The translations under genes were made by a program, and so were the position numbers. The notes beneath the pieces were generated by a model, which was given only the letters and a program-made list of their open reading frames with translations, was not told the origin of the DNA and did not search any database. A stretch of DNA of 64,000 bases from Streptomyces coffeae (GTDB lineage Bacteria > Actinomycetota > Actinomycetes > Streptomycetales > Streptomycetaceae): NCBI RefSeq assembly GCF_016741875.1, contig NZ_JAERRF010000009.1, forward strand, positions 370,922 through 434,921, read 5' to 3'. This document shows positions 45,978 to 53,898 of this stretch, one piece after another (the stretch's first letter is position 1; each line of letters begins with the position of its first letter).

Positions 45978-47204
45978 TCAGTGAACGCGTCCGGACCGTA
46001 CCGGGGCGGTGGCCGAGCTGGGCTTGTACGGGGAGACGCCCGCGTAACCGGCGCGGTAGCCGTGGCGGCGCAAGTCGTCGTAGCCGGCGCGTCTGCCGCT
46101 GTGGAGGGTGGCGTCACACCGTGCCGTGCCCCGGGCGCCGGTCACCGCTGTGCACAGCTTCCGGGTACCGGAGGCGTCGGTGAACCGGATGGTCTGACCG
46201 CGCAGCGGGGTGCCCTGTGCCGTGGTCAGGGTGGCGGACAGCCCCCTGACCTTCAGGTACGGGGGTGTCAGATGCCGTTGCACGGTGGCCGGGGCCGCTG
46301 TGAGACGGGTGGACGTGGAGTGGGTCGCGGTCGGGATGGCGAGTCCGACGGGCGTGTGCAGCCCGGTGATGGGGACGGTGGTCTGGGCGCCGCCGTCCGC
46401 GGGGACCTCCACCACCCGGTCGTTGCCGAAGTCGGCGATGAACAGGTTGCCGTGTGCGTCGAGGGCCAGCCCCTGCGGGCTGTTCAGCCCGTTCGTCGGG
46501 ACGGTCCACTGAGAGCCACCGCGGGCGGGTAGCTTGATCACCCGGTTGTTGCCCGAGTCGGACACATAGAGGTTCCCGGCTCGGTCGAACGCGAGCCCGG
46601 TGGGCTGGGAGAGGCCGATCAGGGGCACGGTGGTCTGGGGGCCGCCGTCGGCGGGCACCTCCACGACGCGGTCGTTGATGAAGTCGGCGATGAACAGGTC
46701 ACCGTCGGCGTTGAGTGCCAGGCCGTCCGGGTGGAGCAGTCCGGTGGTCGGAACGGTGCTCTGGCCACTGCCGTTCGCGGGGACCTCCACCACCCGGTCG
46801 TTGAAGCTGTCCGAGATGAAGAGGTCGCCGCCGCGGTTGAGGTCCAGCCCGATCGGGCGGTTGAGGCCGATGGTCGGAACGGTGGTCTGGCCACTGCCGT
46901 TCGCCGGGACCTCCACCACCCGGTTGTTGCCCGTGTCGGAGATGAAGAGGTTGTTGTCGGTGTCGAGTGCGAGGCCGGTCGGGCGGGTGAGGCCGGTGGC
47001 CGGAACGGTGCTCTGGCCGCTGCCATCGGTGGCGACCTTCAGAACGGTGTTGTCGGTGTACTCGGAGACGTAGAGGGGGACGGTACGCCGGGCGGAGGCG
47101 GGAGGCACGGCCGTGGCCATCGTCGCCGGTGCGATGCCTGCCGTACACAGCGCCAGAATTCCTGACAGCGCGGTCAGTCGGTGTCTTGTGGGAAAGCGGG
47201 TCAT
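45978..47204 (-). CDS. Secreted NHL-repeat beta-propeller protein
   Basis: The 408-residue product starts at the ATG at 47204 with a signal peptide (about 1-38, cut near PPASA). Six repeats of 42 residues follow, each with a core such as LFISDTGNNRVVEVP and ending GLNRPIGL. Six NHL blades can close into a propeller used for binding proteins, sugars or RNA. The final 110 residues contain two cysteines (KLCTAV, ARCDAT) in an Ig-like LRGQTIRF segment. No catalytic site is seen. The 126-bp DNA repeats are well conserved, listed separately. Confidence 0.82.
   Translation of the reverse strand: MTRFPTRHRLTALSGILALCTAGIAPATMATAVPPASARRTVPLYVSEYTDNTVLKVATDGSGQSTVPATGLTRPTGLALDTDNNLFISDTGNNRVVEVPANGSGQTTVPTIGLNRPIGLDLNRGGDLFISDSFNDRVVEVPANGSGQSTVPTTGLLHPDGLALNADGDLFIADFINDRVVEVPADGGPQTTVPLIGLSQPTGLAFDRAGNLYVSDSGNNRVIKLPARGGSQWTVPTNGLNSPQGLALDAHGNLFIADFGNDRVVEVPADGGAQTTVPITGLHTPVGLAIPTATHSTSTRLTAAPATVQRHLTPPYLKVRGLSATLTTAQGTPLRGQTIRFTDASGTRKLCTAVTGARGTARCDATLHSGRRAGYDDLRRHGYRAGYAGVSPYKPSSATAPVRSGRVH
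46335..47060 (-). repeat. 126-bp tandem repeats inside the NHL gene
   Basis: The segment with ACCTCCACCACCCGGTCGTT recurs at 126-bp steps (near 46409, 46661, 46787 and 46913, with diverged copies between). Neighbouring copies are nearly identical over 60 bases or more, suggesting recent duplication or gene conversion and a potential for repeat-number changes. Confidence 0.75.
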
Positions 47205-47362
47205 GACACACCCATCTGTTCTGGACGGACGATCGACCCTAGGAACCCGTGGCCCGCCCCCGTCCGCACCACGCCACCGGCCCGCCCCGCATCCACCCCA
47301 ACGGCAGGCGCGGGGCGCGTCCGGGCGGAGGCGCCCAGGACCGGGCAGGTGGGCTGAGTGGT

Positions 47363-48262
47363 TCAGCTCCCGCTGGTGATGTCGACGATGGCCGCACGGA
47401 GCTGTTCGATGACCGCGGCGTTGGCGCAGACGTGGCCGTAGCCGTCGATGAACAGCCCCGCGGCTCCGGGAATGGTCTCGGCCAGTGCCCGGCCGTGCTC
47501 GACGGGGATGATCGGGTCGTCCGCCCCATGGATGACCAGTGTCGGTACATCCAGCGTGCGCAACCTGGGCGCGAGGTCGCCCACGGCCGCGGTGGCGGCG
47601 ATGGCGAGCCGGCTGGCGTCCGGGTGCCAGGGATTGGTCGCGCGGTCGTACTCCCGGGTGAGGATGGCCCGGCATCCTTCCAGGTCGTACTCGGTACGTC
47701 CGGCCAACGGCGCGTAGGCGCTGAAGCGGGCCTCGATGAGTTCGTCCCGGGTGGCAGGCGGAGCGGCGGTCAGCTCGGCCGACACCCGGGCCGCATGCGC
47801 CAGGTACGCGGCGTGCGGGGGCGGGGAGAAGAACGATGCCTCGCCGCTGAGCGCGGACACCACACCGGCCAGGGCCGAGCTGGTGGAGCACAGAGTCAGC
47901 GAGCGCACCCGGTCGCGGTGGTCGAGCCCGAGGAGCTGGGCGATGAGTCCGCCCATGGACGCGCCGACGATATGCGCGGCGTCGGCGCCGTAGGCGTCCA
48001 GGACCGCCACGGCGTCGCGCGCCAGGTCGTGGCAGTCGTAGGGGCTCTTGTCGTAGTCGATCAGGGTGGACTTGCCGGTGTTGCGGTGGTCGTAGCGGAT
48101 GACATGCCGCCCGCTCGTCGCCAGGCCGTGGCACAGGCTGTCGGGCCATCCCACGGACTGGGCGTCCGCTCCCACGATCAGCAGCACGGCCGGGTCGACG
48201 GGGTTGCCGAAGTCCTCGGCCCACAGCTGGAGTTCACCGGCGCGCACGGCTTTTTCGGGCAT
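47363..48262 (-). CDS. Alpha/beta-hydrolase fold enzyme
   Basis: The 299-residue protein has a complete catalytic triad: Ser in VGASMGGLIAQ, Asp in IHGADDPIIPVEHG and His in DGYGHV. It resembles the esterase/peptidase group that includes aclacinomycin methylesterase RdmC (VLLIVGADAQSVGWPDSLC region with RYDHRNTGKS). The substrate cannot be assigned. It directly follows the remnant of an acyl-CoA ligase on the same strand, so both may once have belonged to one degradation operon. Confidence 0.82.
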   Translation of the reverse strand: MPEKAVRAGELQLWAEDFGNPVDPAVLLIVGADAQSVGWPDSLCHGLATSGRHVIRYDHRNTGKSTLIDYDKSPYDCHDLARDAVAVLDAYGADAAHIVGASMGGLIAQLLGLDHRDRVRSLTLCSTSSALAGVVSALSGEASFFSPPPHAAYLAHAARVSAELTAAPPATRDELIEARFSAYAPLAGRTEYDLEGCRAILTREYDRATNPWHPDASRLAIAATAAVGDLAPRLRTLDVPTLVIHGADDPIIPVEHGRALAETIPGAAGLFIDGYGHVCANAAVIEQLRAAIVDITSGS

Positions 48263-48263
48263 T

Positions 48264-48620
48264 CGGCTGTCCCTCGTTCGGTTCCGTTCGCCAGATGCGC
48301 TGCATCATGGTCGGCACCAGCAGGCTGGAGAAGGCGAAGGCGCGTTGTGGTGGAGCGGTCCGGGGACCGGCTGGCATTCATCGGGTTCCATCAGCATCGC
48401 CCGGGCGTCCTGCCGCTCGCGGACCGGCAGCCGCCAGCGCGATGGTGACGAAGTCGCCCTGCTGCACGCCGAGTTCGGCGTAGGCGCGGGCGAGTCGGTT
48501 GCTCGTGCGGTCGAGCTGCTCCCGGGTGAGAGTCCGCGCGCCACAGGTGACGGCCGGGCGCTGCGGATCCCGTTCGGCCAGCTCCCTGATGATGCGGCCG
48601 ATCGGTTGCGTGGTGGACAT
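48264..48620 (-). pseudogene. Acyl-CoA ligase reduced by internal deletions
   Basis: From the ATG at 48620 the frame reads PIGRIIRELAERDPQRPAVT and ends its homology at GVQQGDFVTIAL, the first 60 residues of an AMP-forming CoA ligase. Immediately after, on the same strand, come PGPLHHNAPFAFSS and LVPTMMQRIWR, motifs that lie near the middle of the intact enzyme. About 450 residues including the AMP-binding loop are missing. At least two internal deletions and a frame change have occurred. It ends next to the alpha/beta hydrolase start. Confidence 0.7.
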
Positions 48621-49154
48621 CGGGATTCCTTCTCACGGCTGGGCCGGACGGCGGCCCCGCGGCCGGACGGGGTGGCATTCTCTTGGGCTGACCGCGCTGC
48701 TGTCACCCTGGGCAGCGCCGCCGGCCTGTACACCATCAAAGGCCGGGGCCGACCGGGGCCGCATCCGTAAAAACACTGGTGCCACCGCAGTACGGCCCCG
48801 CACACGCAATGTGATCGCCGCCACTGTTTCCTCGACCTGGACACCCACGCTCATGGCCGGTAACACTTTGCGCAGCGGGGGCCTGTCGAGCAGGCCGTCA
48901 CCCACCGTAGGGGCGCTCACGGCGCACCCACCACGCGCACTCGCCATCTTCCTCGGGCCGAGAGAGCGCGTTGTGTCTCAACGATCGACACCTCTGCCTC
49001 CTCTCTCTCCTCGCCTCTGCGGCCGCTTCGGGCCCTTGTGAAGGGGCGTCAACACCTCCTGATGTGCTGCGCCGAGGTGGCGACCCGTGGGGCCGCCGAA
49101 CGGTGTGAACCGCCCGGCAGCGCATCCGCTCCACGACCAACAGGGAGTCGCTCC
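48621..49154. other. Intergenic stretch without a recognised gene
   Basis: These roughly 530 bases separate the leftward ligase remnant from the rightward GPH transporter. Several frames are open, but none encodes anything I recognise. A pyrimidine-rich run (about 48990-49020) is the only visible compositional feature. The promoter of the transporter must lie in the right part. Confidence 0.4.
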
Positions 49155-50408
49155 ATGAACGTCACGGTCGCCCCGCCGGATACGGGGAAACCACCGAAGG
49201 CCCGGTACGGCGCACTGATGACGTCGGTCGTCAGCGTCACCCTCACGTACAACATCTGTCTGGGCGGCGCGCTCGGGATCCTGATACCGAAACAGATCGC
49301 CGAGATCACACCCGACGGCAAGGTTGCCGCGCTGGCCATGGTGACCGCCGTGGGCGCCGCCGTCACCGTCTTCGCCAACCCCATCGCCGGTGCCCTGTCG
49401 GACCGCACCCGCAGCCGCTGGGGGCGGCGGACACCATGGGTGATCCTCGGCGGTCTGGGCAGTGCGGTGTCCCTGATGGCACTCGGCTCCCTGGGAGCAC
49501 TGGTGTGGATCGCGGTGTTCTGGGCGCTGACGAAGATGTTTCTCAACGTGCTGATCGCGCCGGTCAATGCGCTGGTGCCGGACCGGACTCCCCCGGAGAA
49601 GCGCGGCATCGTCTCCGCCATGATGGGGCTGGCGGGGTTCGCGGGTGCGGTGGCGGGCACGCTGGTGGCCGCGGCGTTCGTTTCGCGGATTCCCGTCGGC
49701 TACACGGTGATCGCCGTGGGTCTGGTGGCCGCGGCCGGGCTGTTCGCGCTGCTGTCTTCGGAACGCTCCACCGCCGGTGACCCGCGGGCCCCGTTCCACC
49801 TGGGACGTTTCCTCCGCGGTTTCTGGGTGAGCCCCCGCCGGTACCCGGACTTCGCCTGGGCGTTCCTCGCCCGCACGGCGATGGTCCTGGGGTTCAAAGC
49901 GATCCTCACCTACCAGCTGTACATCCTCCAGGACTACGTGGGCATGTCCCTGGACGACGCCGCGGAGCTCAGCCCGGCCCTGAACCTGGTACTGGTGGTG
50001 GGCGTCATCCTCGGCACCCTCCCCTCCGGTGCCCTGTCCGACCGCCTCGGCCGCCGCAAAGTGTTCGTGCTCATCTCCTCACAGCCCATCGCGACCGCCG
50101 GGCTCGCACCGCTGTTCTGGCCCACCGTCACCGCGATGTATGTGTTCTACGCGATCGCCGGTCTGGGTTTCGGCTGCTACGCGGCGGTGGACCAGGCCCT
50201 GATGACACTGGTGCTGCCCAAGGCCGAGGACAACGGGAAGGACATGGGCATCCTCAGCATCGCCAACAATGGGGCCACCGCCGTCGCCCCCGTTGTCGCC
50301 GCGGGCCTGATCAGCGCGCTGGGCGGCTACCGTTCCCTCTTCGGCGCCGGAGTGGTGCTCGCGATCATCGGCGCCGCGGCCGTCCTGCCGATCAAAGGCG
50401 TCCGCTGA
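49155..50408 (+). CDS. MFS transporter, glycoside-pentoside-hexuronide-like
   Basis: The 417-residue protein starts at the ATG at 49155 after GGGAG. It has about 12 helices with motif A repeats GALSDRTRSRWGRRTPWVIL and GALSDRLGRRKVFVL; the first, with RSRWGRR, is typical of GPH sugar:cation carriers. It likely imports a sugar or glycoside. No glycosidase or regulator is adjacent, and it is convergent with the lone nuoB gene 22 bases away. Confidence 0.82.
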   Translation: MNVTVAPPDTGKPPKARYGALMTSVVSVTLTYNICLGGALGILIPKQIAEITPDGKVAALAMVTAVGAAVTVFANPIAGALSDRTRSRWGRRTPWVILGGLGSAVSLMALGSLGALVWIAVFWALTKMFLNVLIAPVNALVPDRTPPEKRGIVSAMMGLAGFAGAVAGTLVAAAFVSRIPVGYTVIAVGLVAAAGLFALLSSERSTAGDPRAPFHLGRFLRGFWVSPRRYPDFAWAFLARTAMVLGFKAILTYQLYILQDYVGMSLDDAAELSPALNLVLVVGVILGTLPSGALSDRLGRRKVFVLISSQPIATAGLAPLFWPTVTAMYVFYAIAGLGFGCYAAVDQALMTLVLPKAEDNGKDMGILSIANNGATAVAPVVAAGLISALGGYRSLFGAGVVLAIIGAAAVLPIKGVR

Positions 50409-50430
50409 CCCGCGGGACCCGCGGGCGACG

Positions 50431-51036
50431 TCACTGCACCGGCCCCGGAGCGCGTTGACGCACCGCCGTCACGTTGTCTTCCGGGGCCGGCGGTGTGAGC
50501 CGCACATCGACGAGGGGACGGGCCCGCAGCGCCGTCTCCTCGGCTGCGCGTGCCGCCTCGGCACGGTTCACTCCGAGAGCTTCGCACCCGATCTGTTCGT
50601 GCAGCTTGACGACAGCGTCCATGAGCATCTGCGGACGTGGCGGGCAGCCCGGCAGATAGATGTCCACGGGAACGATGTGATCGACCCCCTGGACGACGGC
50701 GTAGTTGTTGAACATCCCGCCCGACGATGCGCACACCCCCATCGAGATAACCCACTTGGGGTTGGGCATCTGGTCGTACACACGGCGCAGCACAGGGGCC
50801 ATCTTCTGGCTGACCCGGCCGGACACGATCATGAGATCCGCTTGCCTCGGCCCTCGCCAGTACTCCATCCCCCACCGCGACAGGTCGTGCTTCGCACCTC
50901 CCGTCGCCATCACTTCCATCGCGCAGCACGCCAGCCCGAACACCGCGGGAAACATCGACGACTTGCGTGCCGCTCCCGCGAGGAGTTCAACGGTAGTGAG
51001 GGCAAAACCACTCGGGAGACTCTCTTCGATTCCCAC
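50431..51036 (-). CDS. nuoB: Lone NADH-quinone oxidoreductase subunit B (NuoB) homologue
   Basis: The 201-residue protein has all four ligands of the N2 cluster: the pair in FGLACCAMEVM, Cys in MGVCASSGGMF and Cys in YLPGCPPRPQ. The GGAKHDLSRWGMEYWRGPRQ and NNYAVVQGVDHIVPVDIYLP stretches are standard NuoB. I chose the GTG at 51036; the frame extends to 51177 but that part is unlike NuoB. A C-terminal tail of about 40 residues is Ala/Arg-rich. In complex I this subunit passes electrons to quinone, but no other nuo gene is here, so it is a paralogue of uncertain use. Confidence 0.85.
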   Translation of the reverse strand: MGIEESLPSGFALTTVELLAGAARKSSMFPAVFGLACCAMEVMATGGAKHDLSRWGMEYWRGPRQADLMIVSGRVSQKMAPVLRRVYDQMPNPKWVISMGVCASSGGMFNNYAVVQGVDHIVPVDIYLPGCPPRPQMLMDAVVKLHEQIGCEALGVNRAEAARAAEETALRARPLVDVRLTPPAPEDNVTAVRQRAPGPVQ

Positions 51037-51160
51037 ACCAGCACCCCTGTTCCGAAAAGCCCGGAGACGAAAGTCCTGTCTGATCGAGGCGTTCTCCTCA
51101 CACAACGTAGCCGTTCGACACCGAACCGGAACCAGGAGTGAGGGTGGCGCAGCGGAAGAT

Positions 51161-51179
51161 GAGTAGCGATGACTCACCG
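51161..51179. promoter_or_regulatory. Operator-like repeat A upstream of nuoB
   Basis: GAGTAGCGATGACTCACCG shares 15 of 19 positions with the copy at 51219, including GAGTAG and ACTCACCG. The copy spacing is 58 bp. It is about 125 bases upstream of the nuoB start and has imperfect dyad symmetry (GAGT/ACTC). Confidence 0.6.
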
Positions 51180-51218
51180 CCGACTGAGAGCTCCCTGACC
51201 GGGCCGCTCCCTCGGACC

Positions 51219-51237
51219 GAGTAGAAATTACTCACCG
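51219..51237. promoter_or_regulatory. Operator-like repeat B upstream of nuoB
   Basis: GAGTAGAAATTACTCACCG contains a perfect GAGTA-N5-TACTC dyad. It is the better of two related sites and probably binds a dimeric regulator encoded elsewhere. The rest of the gap from 51037 to 51428 shows no gene. Confidence 0.6.
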
Positions 51238-51428
51238 GGCGGGGTCGGAGCGACGCGAAAGTTGCTGCTGGCAGAAGGCAAGGAGAGCACGGGGGACGGC
51301 GGCCGGCACAGCGTTTTCCTCCCTGCCCGCACGCCACGTGGCACATCCGAGACAGCAGCCGCCCGTGGGCCCCGAGGCCGGGCTGCCCATGCCGCCCTGC
51401 CCCTCCCTCGTCATGACACCTCTAGGAA

Positions 51429-51854
51429 GTGATGTGCAACTCGGGCAACAGCACCCGGTGGCGCCAGGAAATGGGCGCGCGAATGTACAGCGCCATGGGC
51501 ATCGCACGGGATGACCACGAGGGACGGCATGTGATCCTCCGCGACAACCTGCGGTTCTTCGGCGCCCCGCATGTGGCGCTGATGTTCATGCCGCCCAACG
51601 CGGAAGAGCGAATGGCCAATGACACCGGGCTGTACGCACAGACCCTGATGCTGGCCATGACCTCCCATGGCGTCGCCAGCTGTCCGCAGGCATCCCTGGG
51701 TTTCTTCTGCGACACCATCCGCGACACGCTCGGCATCAGCGACAACAAGCTGCTCTTCGGGATCTCGTTCGGCTACGCCGACGAGTCCTCCCCCAGGAAC
51801 CAGGACCGGATGCCCCGCGCGGAACTGGCGGAAACCACCCGCTTCCACAACTAG
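51429..51854 (+). pseudogene. 5'-truncated nitroreductase-family gene
   Basis: The 141 codons encode only the C-terminal two thirds of a nitroreductase: YSAMGIARDDHEGRHVILRD, NLRFFGAPHVALMFMP, GLYAQTLMLAMTSHGVASCP and the final FGYADESSPRNQDRMPRAEL. The N-terminal FMN-binding RxSxRxF segment is absent, and no intact upstream frame supplies it. The remaining frame is undisturbed, so the loss may be recent. A short translated product cannot be excluded, but FMN binding would be impaired. Confidence 0.65.
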
Positions 51855-52023
51855 CAGCACGCCTGGCCGTCGCCCGAAACCCTGGGAGGGGCGGCGGCGC
51901 GCCGGCGGACGACCGCACCTTTGTCGATGCCATGCAGCGGATCAACGCGGCGATTCTCAACGTCGCGGGACATCCCGGGGCGGGAGCTGACCCGGCCCCG
52001 CGGACTTGCGGCGGCGCGTGGCA

Positions 52024-52662
52024 TCACTCCCGCGCGGACCGCGCGGGTGAACCCGCCCCGCCGCTCTGGAAGATCCGGTCGAGGTGGGCTTCCAGAACCG
52101 CCGCGGCGGACCGCGCACTGCGCTGCCCGGCGAGCACGCTGGTGCCCAGTCCCGCGGACATCGCGAGCAGACTGACCGCTTCCAGCCGCGCGTCCACACC
52201 GGGCCGGGTCAGACCCGCTTCCTGAGCCTGCCGCAGCAGGCCGGTCAAGCTGTCCTCGGCCGCGTCAGGGTTGCTCATGAAGGGCTGAGCGGCGAGCGCC
52301 TGGTCGGTCACGGCCAGCACGGTGTAGGACGTGTAGACGAGGTGGAAGACGCGGCTCTCCTCGTCGGTCGGCAAGGACGCCATGAGCAGCGCCTCGGCCA
52401 TCGCGCGCGGGCCAGGACCGTCCCCGGCGGCACGGACCCGGGCGGCGACCCGCTCCTGGAATCGCGCGACCAGATACTCCAGTCCGTAGAAGAGCAACTT
52501 CTCCTTGGTCTGGAAGTAGTACTGCACCAGCCGCAGAGACACACCCGCCTCCGCCGCCACATCCCGCATCCCCACCGCATGCAGCCCGCGTCGCCCCGCA
52601 ACCCGCAGAAGGGCCTCGGCGATCTCGGTACGCCGCTCCGCGTGGTCCACACGCTTCGGCAT
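52024..52662 (-). CDS. TetR-family regulator
   Basis: The 212-residue protein starts at the ATG at 52662 (GGAGAG six bases before). The N-terminal helix-turn-helix reads TEIAEALLRVAGRRGLHAVG and VSLRLVQYYFQTKEKLLFYG. The C-terminal ligand domain is of the type seen in BetI-like TetR proteins. It is divergent from an alpha/beta hydrolase with two palindromes in the gap, so it likely represses that hydrolase and itself. Confidence 0.9.
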   Translation of the reverse strand: MPKRVDHAERRTEIAEALLRVAGRRGLHAVGMRDVAAEAGVSLRLVQYYFQTKEKLLFYGLEYLVARFQERVAARVRAAGDGPGPRAMAEALLMASLPTDEESRVFHLVYTSYTVLAVTDQALAAQPFMSNPDAAEDSLTGLLRQAQEAGLTRPGVDARLEAVSLLAMSAGLGTSVLAGQRSARSAAAVLEAHLDRIFQSGGAGSPARSARE

Positions 52663-52721
52663 CGGCCGCTCTCCGCTCATCGGTTGTGCTGACGTGCCCG
52701 CACCGGGCCGGAACACCGTCA

Positions 52722-52737
52722 TGGTACAGCCGTACCA
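52722..52737. promoter_or_regulatory. Palindrome 1 between TetR and hydrolase genes
   Basis: TGGTACAGCCGTACCA has perfect 6-bp arms around AGCC. It lies 60 bases upstream of the TetR start and next to a second palindrome. Confidence 0.65.
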
Positions 52738-52742
52738 CGTTG

Positions 52743-52760
52743 GTGATACGGTCGTATCAC
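52743..52760. promoter_or_regulatory. Palindrome 2 between TetR and hydrolase genes
   Basis: GTGATACGGTCGTATCAC has perfect 8-bp arms around GT. Both palindromes contain GTAC/GTAT-like inner half-sites and share a GTA...TAC rhythm, as expected for two sites bound by the divergent TetR protein. It is 33 bases before the hydrolase GTG. Confidence 0.75.
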
Positions 52761-52792
52761 GAACAAGGGATCACACCCGGAGGTGGCCGCCC

Positions 52793-53710
52793 GTGTCCAG
52801 AACCACAACCCGCGACCGTGCCCAGCGCGATGTCGGGCGTTATGTGAACGACGACCTGCGCGAGCGCTACTTCGCCGCGTGCGACGCCCTCTACGCCATG
52901 GGAGCGTTGGCCGTGGCGGAGATGGACGTGGAGACCAGCTTCGGGACCACACACGTCTACCGGTACGGACCCGACCACCCCTCCGGCGACTCGCGCATCC
53001 CGGTCGTCCTGGTGCACGGCGCCGGAAGCTGCTCCGCGATGTGGTATCCCAACACCCCCGCGCTCAGCGCCGAACGCCCCGTCTACGCCATCGACACCCC
53101 CGGCGACCCGGGCCGCAGCGTGCAGCGCGAAGCCATCCACCAGCCCGAACGGGCCGCACAGTGGCTGGAGGAGACCCTCGCCGGACTCGGCCTCGACCGC
53201 GTCCACCTCGTCGGCTCCTCCTACGGCGGATGGCTCGCCCTCAACCAGGCACACCGCGGTGCCGATCGCCTCGCCTCGGTCACCCTTCTCGACCCCGGCG
53301 GTCTGGAGAAGGTGGGACTGCGCTTCTTCGTATGGATCTTCGTCAGCCTCTTCGCGACCTTCGCGCCCAAGGCACTGCGCCCGCGCCTGGCGGCCTGGTT
53401 GGAACAGCCCGTCCTTGTCGTACCGCAGCTGCGCACCATGATGCATCTGGGCGTTCGCGCCTATCGCATACGCCGCCCGGCACCGCTGCCCCTGACCGAG
53501 GACGAACTGGCCACCATCCGCACGCCCCTCTACCTGGTCCTCGGCAAGCGAAGCCTTCTGGTCCACCCGCAGCGGCAGGTCGAGCGCGTCCCACGGGTGA
53601 TTCCCGGAGCCCGGGCCGAAATCGTCTCCAACACCGGCCATGGACCGCAGATCGACCATGCGGAGGAAATCAACCGCAGAATGCTGGAGTTCATGCACTC
53701 CACAGAATGA
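52793..53710 (+). CDS. Alpha/beta-hydrolase fold protein under TetR control
   Basis: The 305-residue protein starts at a GTG (52793) seven bases after GGAGGTGG; in-frame ATGs upstream would cover the operator. It has the oxyanion loop VVLVHGAGSCSAMW, nucleophile LVGSSYGGWLAL and histidine in SNTGHGPQ. The usual acid position, in the segment LVLGKRSLLVHP, has no Asp or Glu, so the triad may be completed elsewhere or be lost. Substrate unknown; the divergent TetR suggests induction by a small ligand. Confidence 0.82.
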   Translation: MSRTTTRDRAQRDVGRYVNDDLRERYFAACDALYAMGALAVAEMDVETSFGTTHVYRYGPDHPSGDSRIPVVLVHGAGSCSAMWYPNTPALSAERPVYAIDTPGDPGRSVQREAIHQPERAAQWLEETLAGLGLDRVHLVGSSYGGWLALNQAHRGADRLASVTLLDPGGLEKVGLRFFVWIFVSLFATFAPKALRPRLAAWLEQPVLVVPQLRTMMHLGVRAYRIRRPAPLPLTEDELATIRTPLYLVLGKRSLLVHPQRQVERVPRVIPGARAEIVSNTGHGPQIDHAEEINRRMLEFMHSTE

Positions 53711-53898
53711 GCAGGGAGGGCGGGCACAGCTACGCGTCGCTGCCGGACATCCGTGTTGTCCGGCAGCGAGTGACGGCAGCGCGGTGGCCGGGCCGCCCCG
53801 CCGCCGCGCGCGACCGGAACGTCGAGCGTGGCGGCGCCGGTTCGGCCGTACGAAAGCTCGGCCGGTGCACCGTCAGACCCTCCTGCCAGCATGAGCCT

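Noticed and set aside
51890..51985. Open stretch reading FVDAMQRINAAILNVAGHPG between the nitroreductase remnant and the TetR gene
   Set aside because: It looks protein-like but is too short to assign, has no start and cannot be tied to a family.
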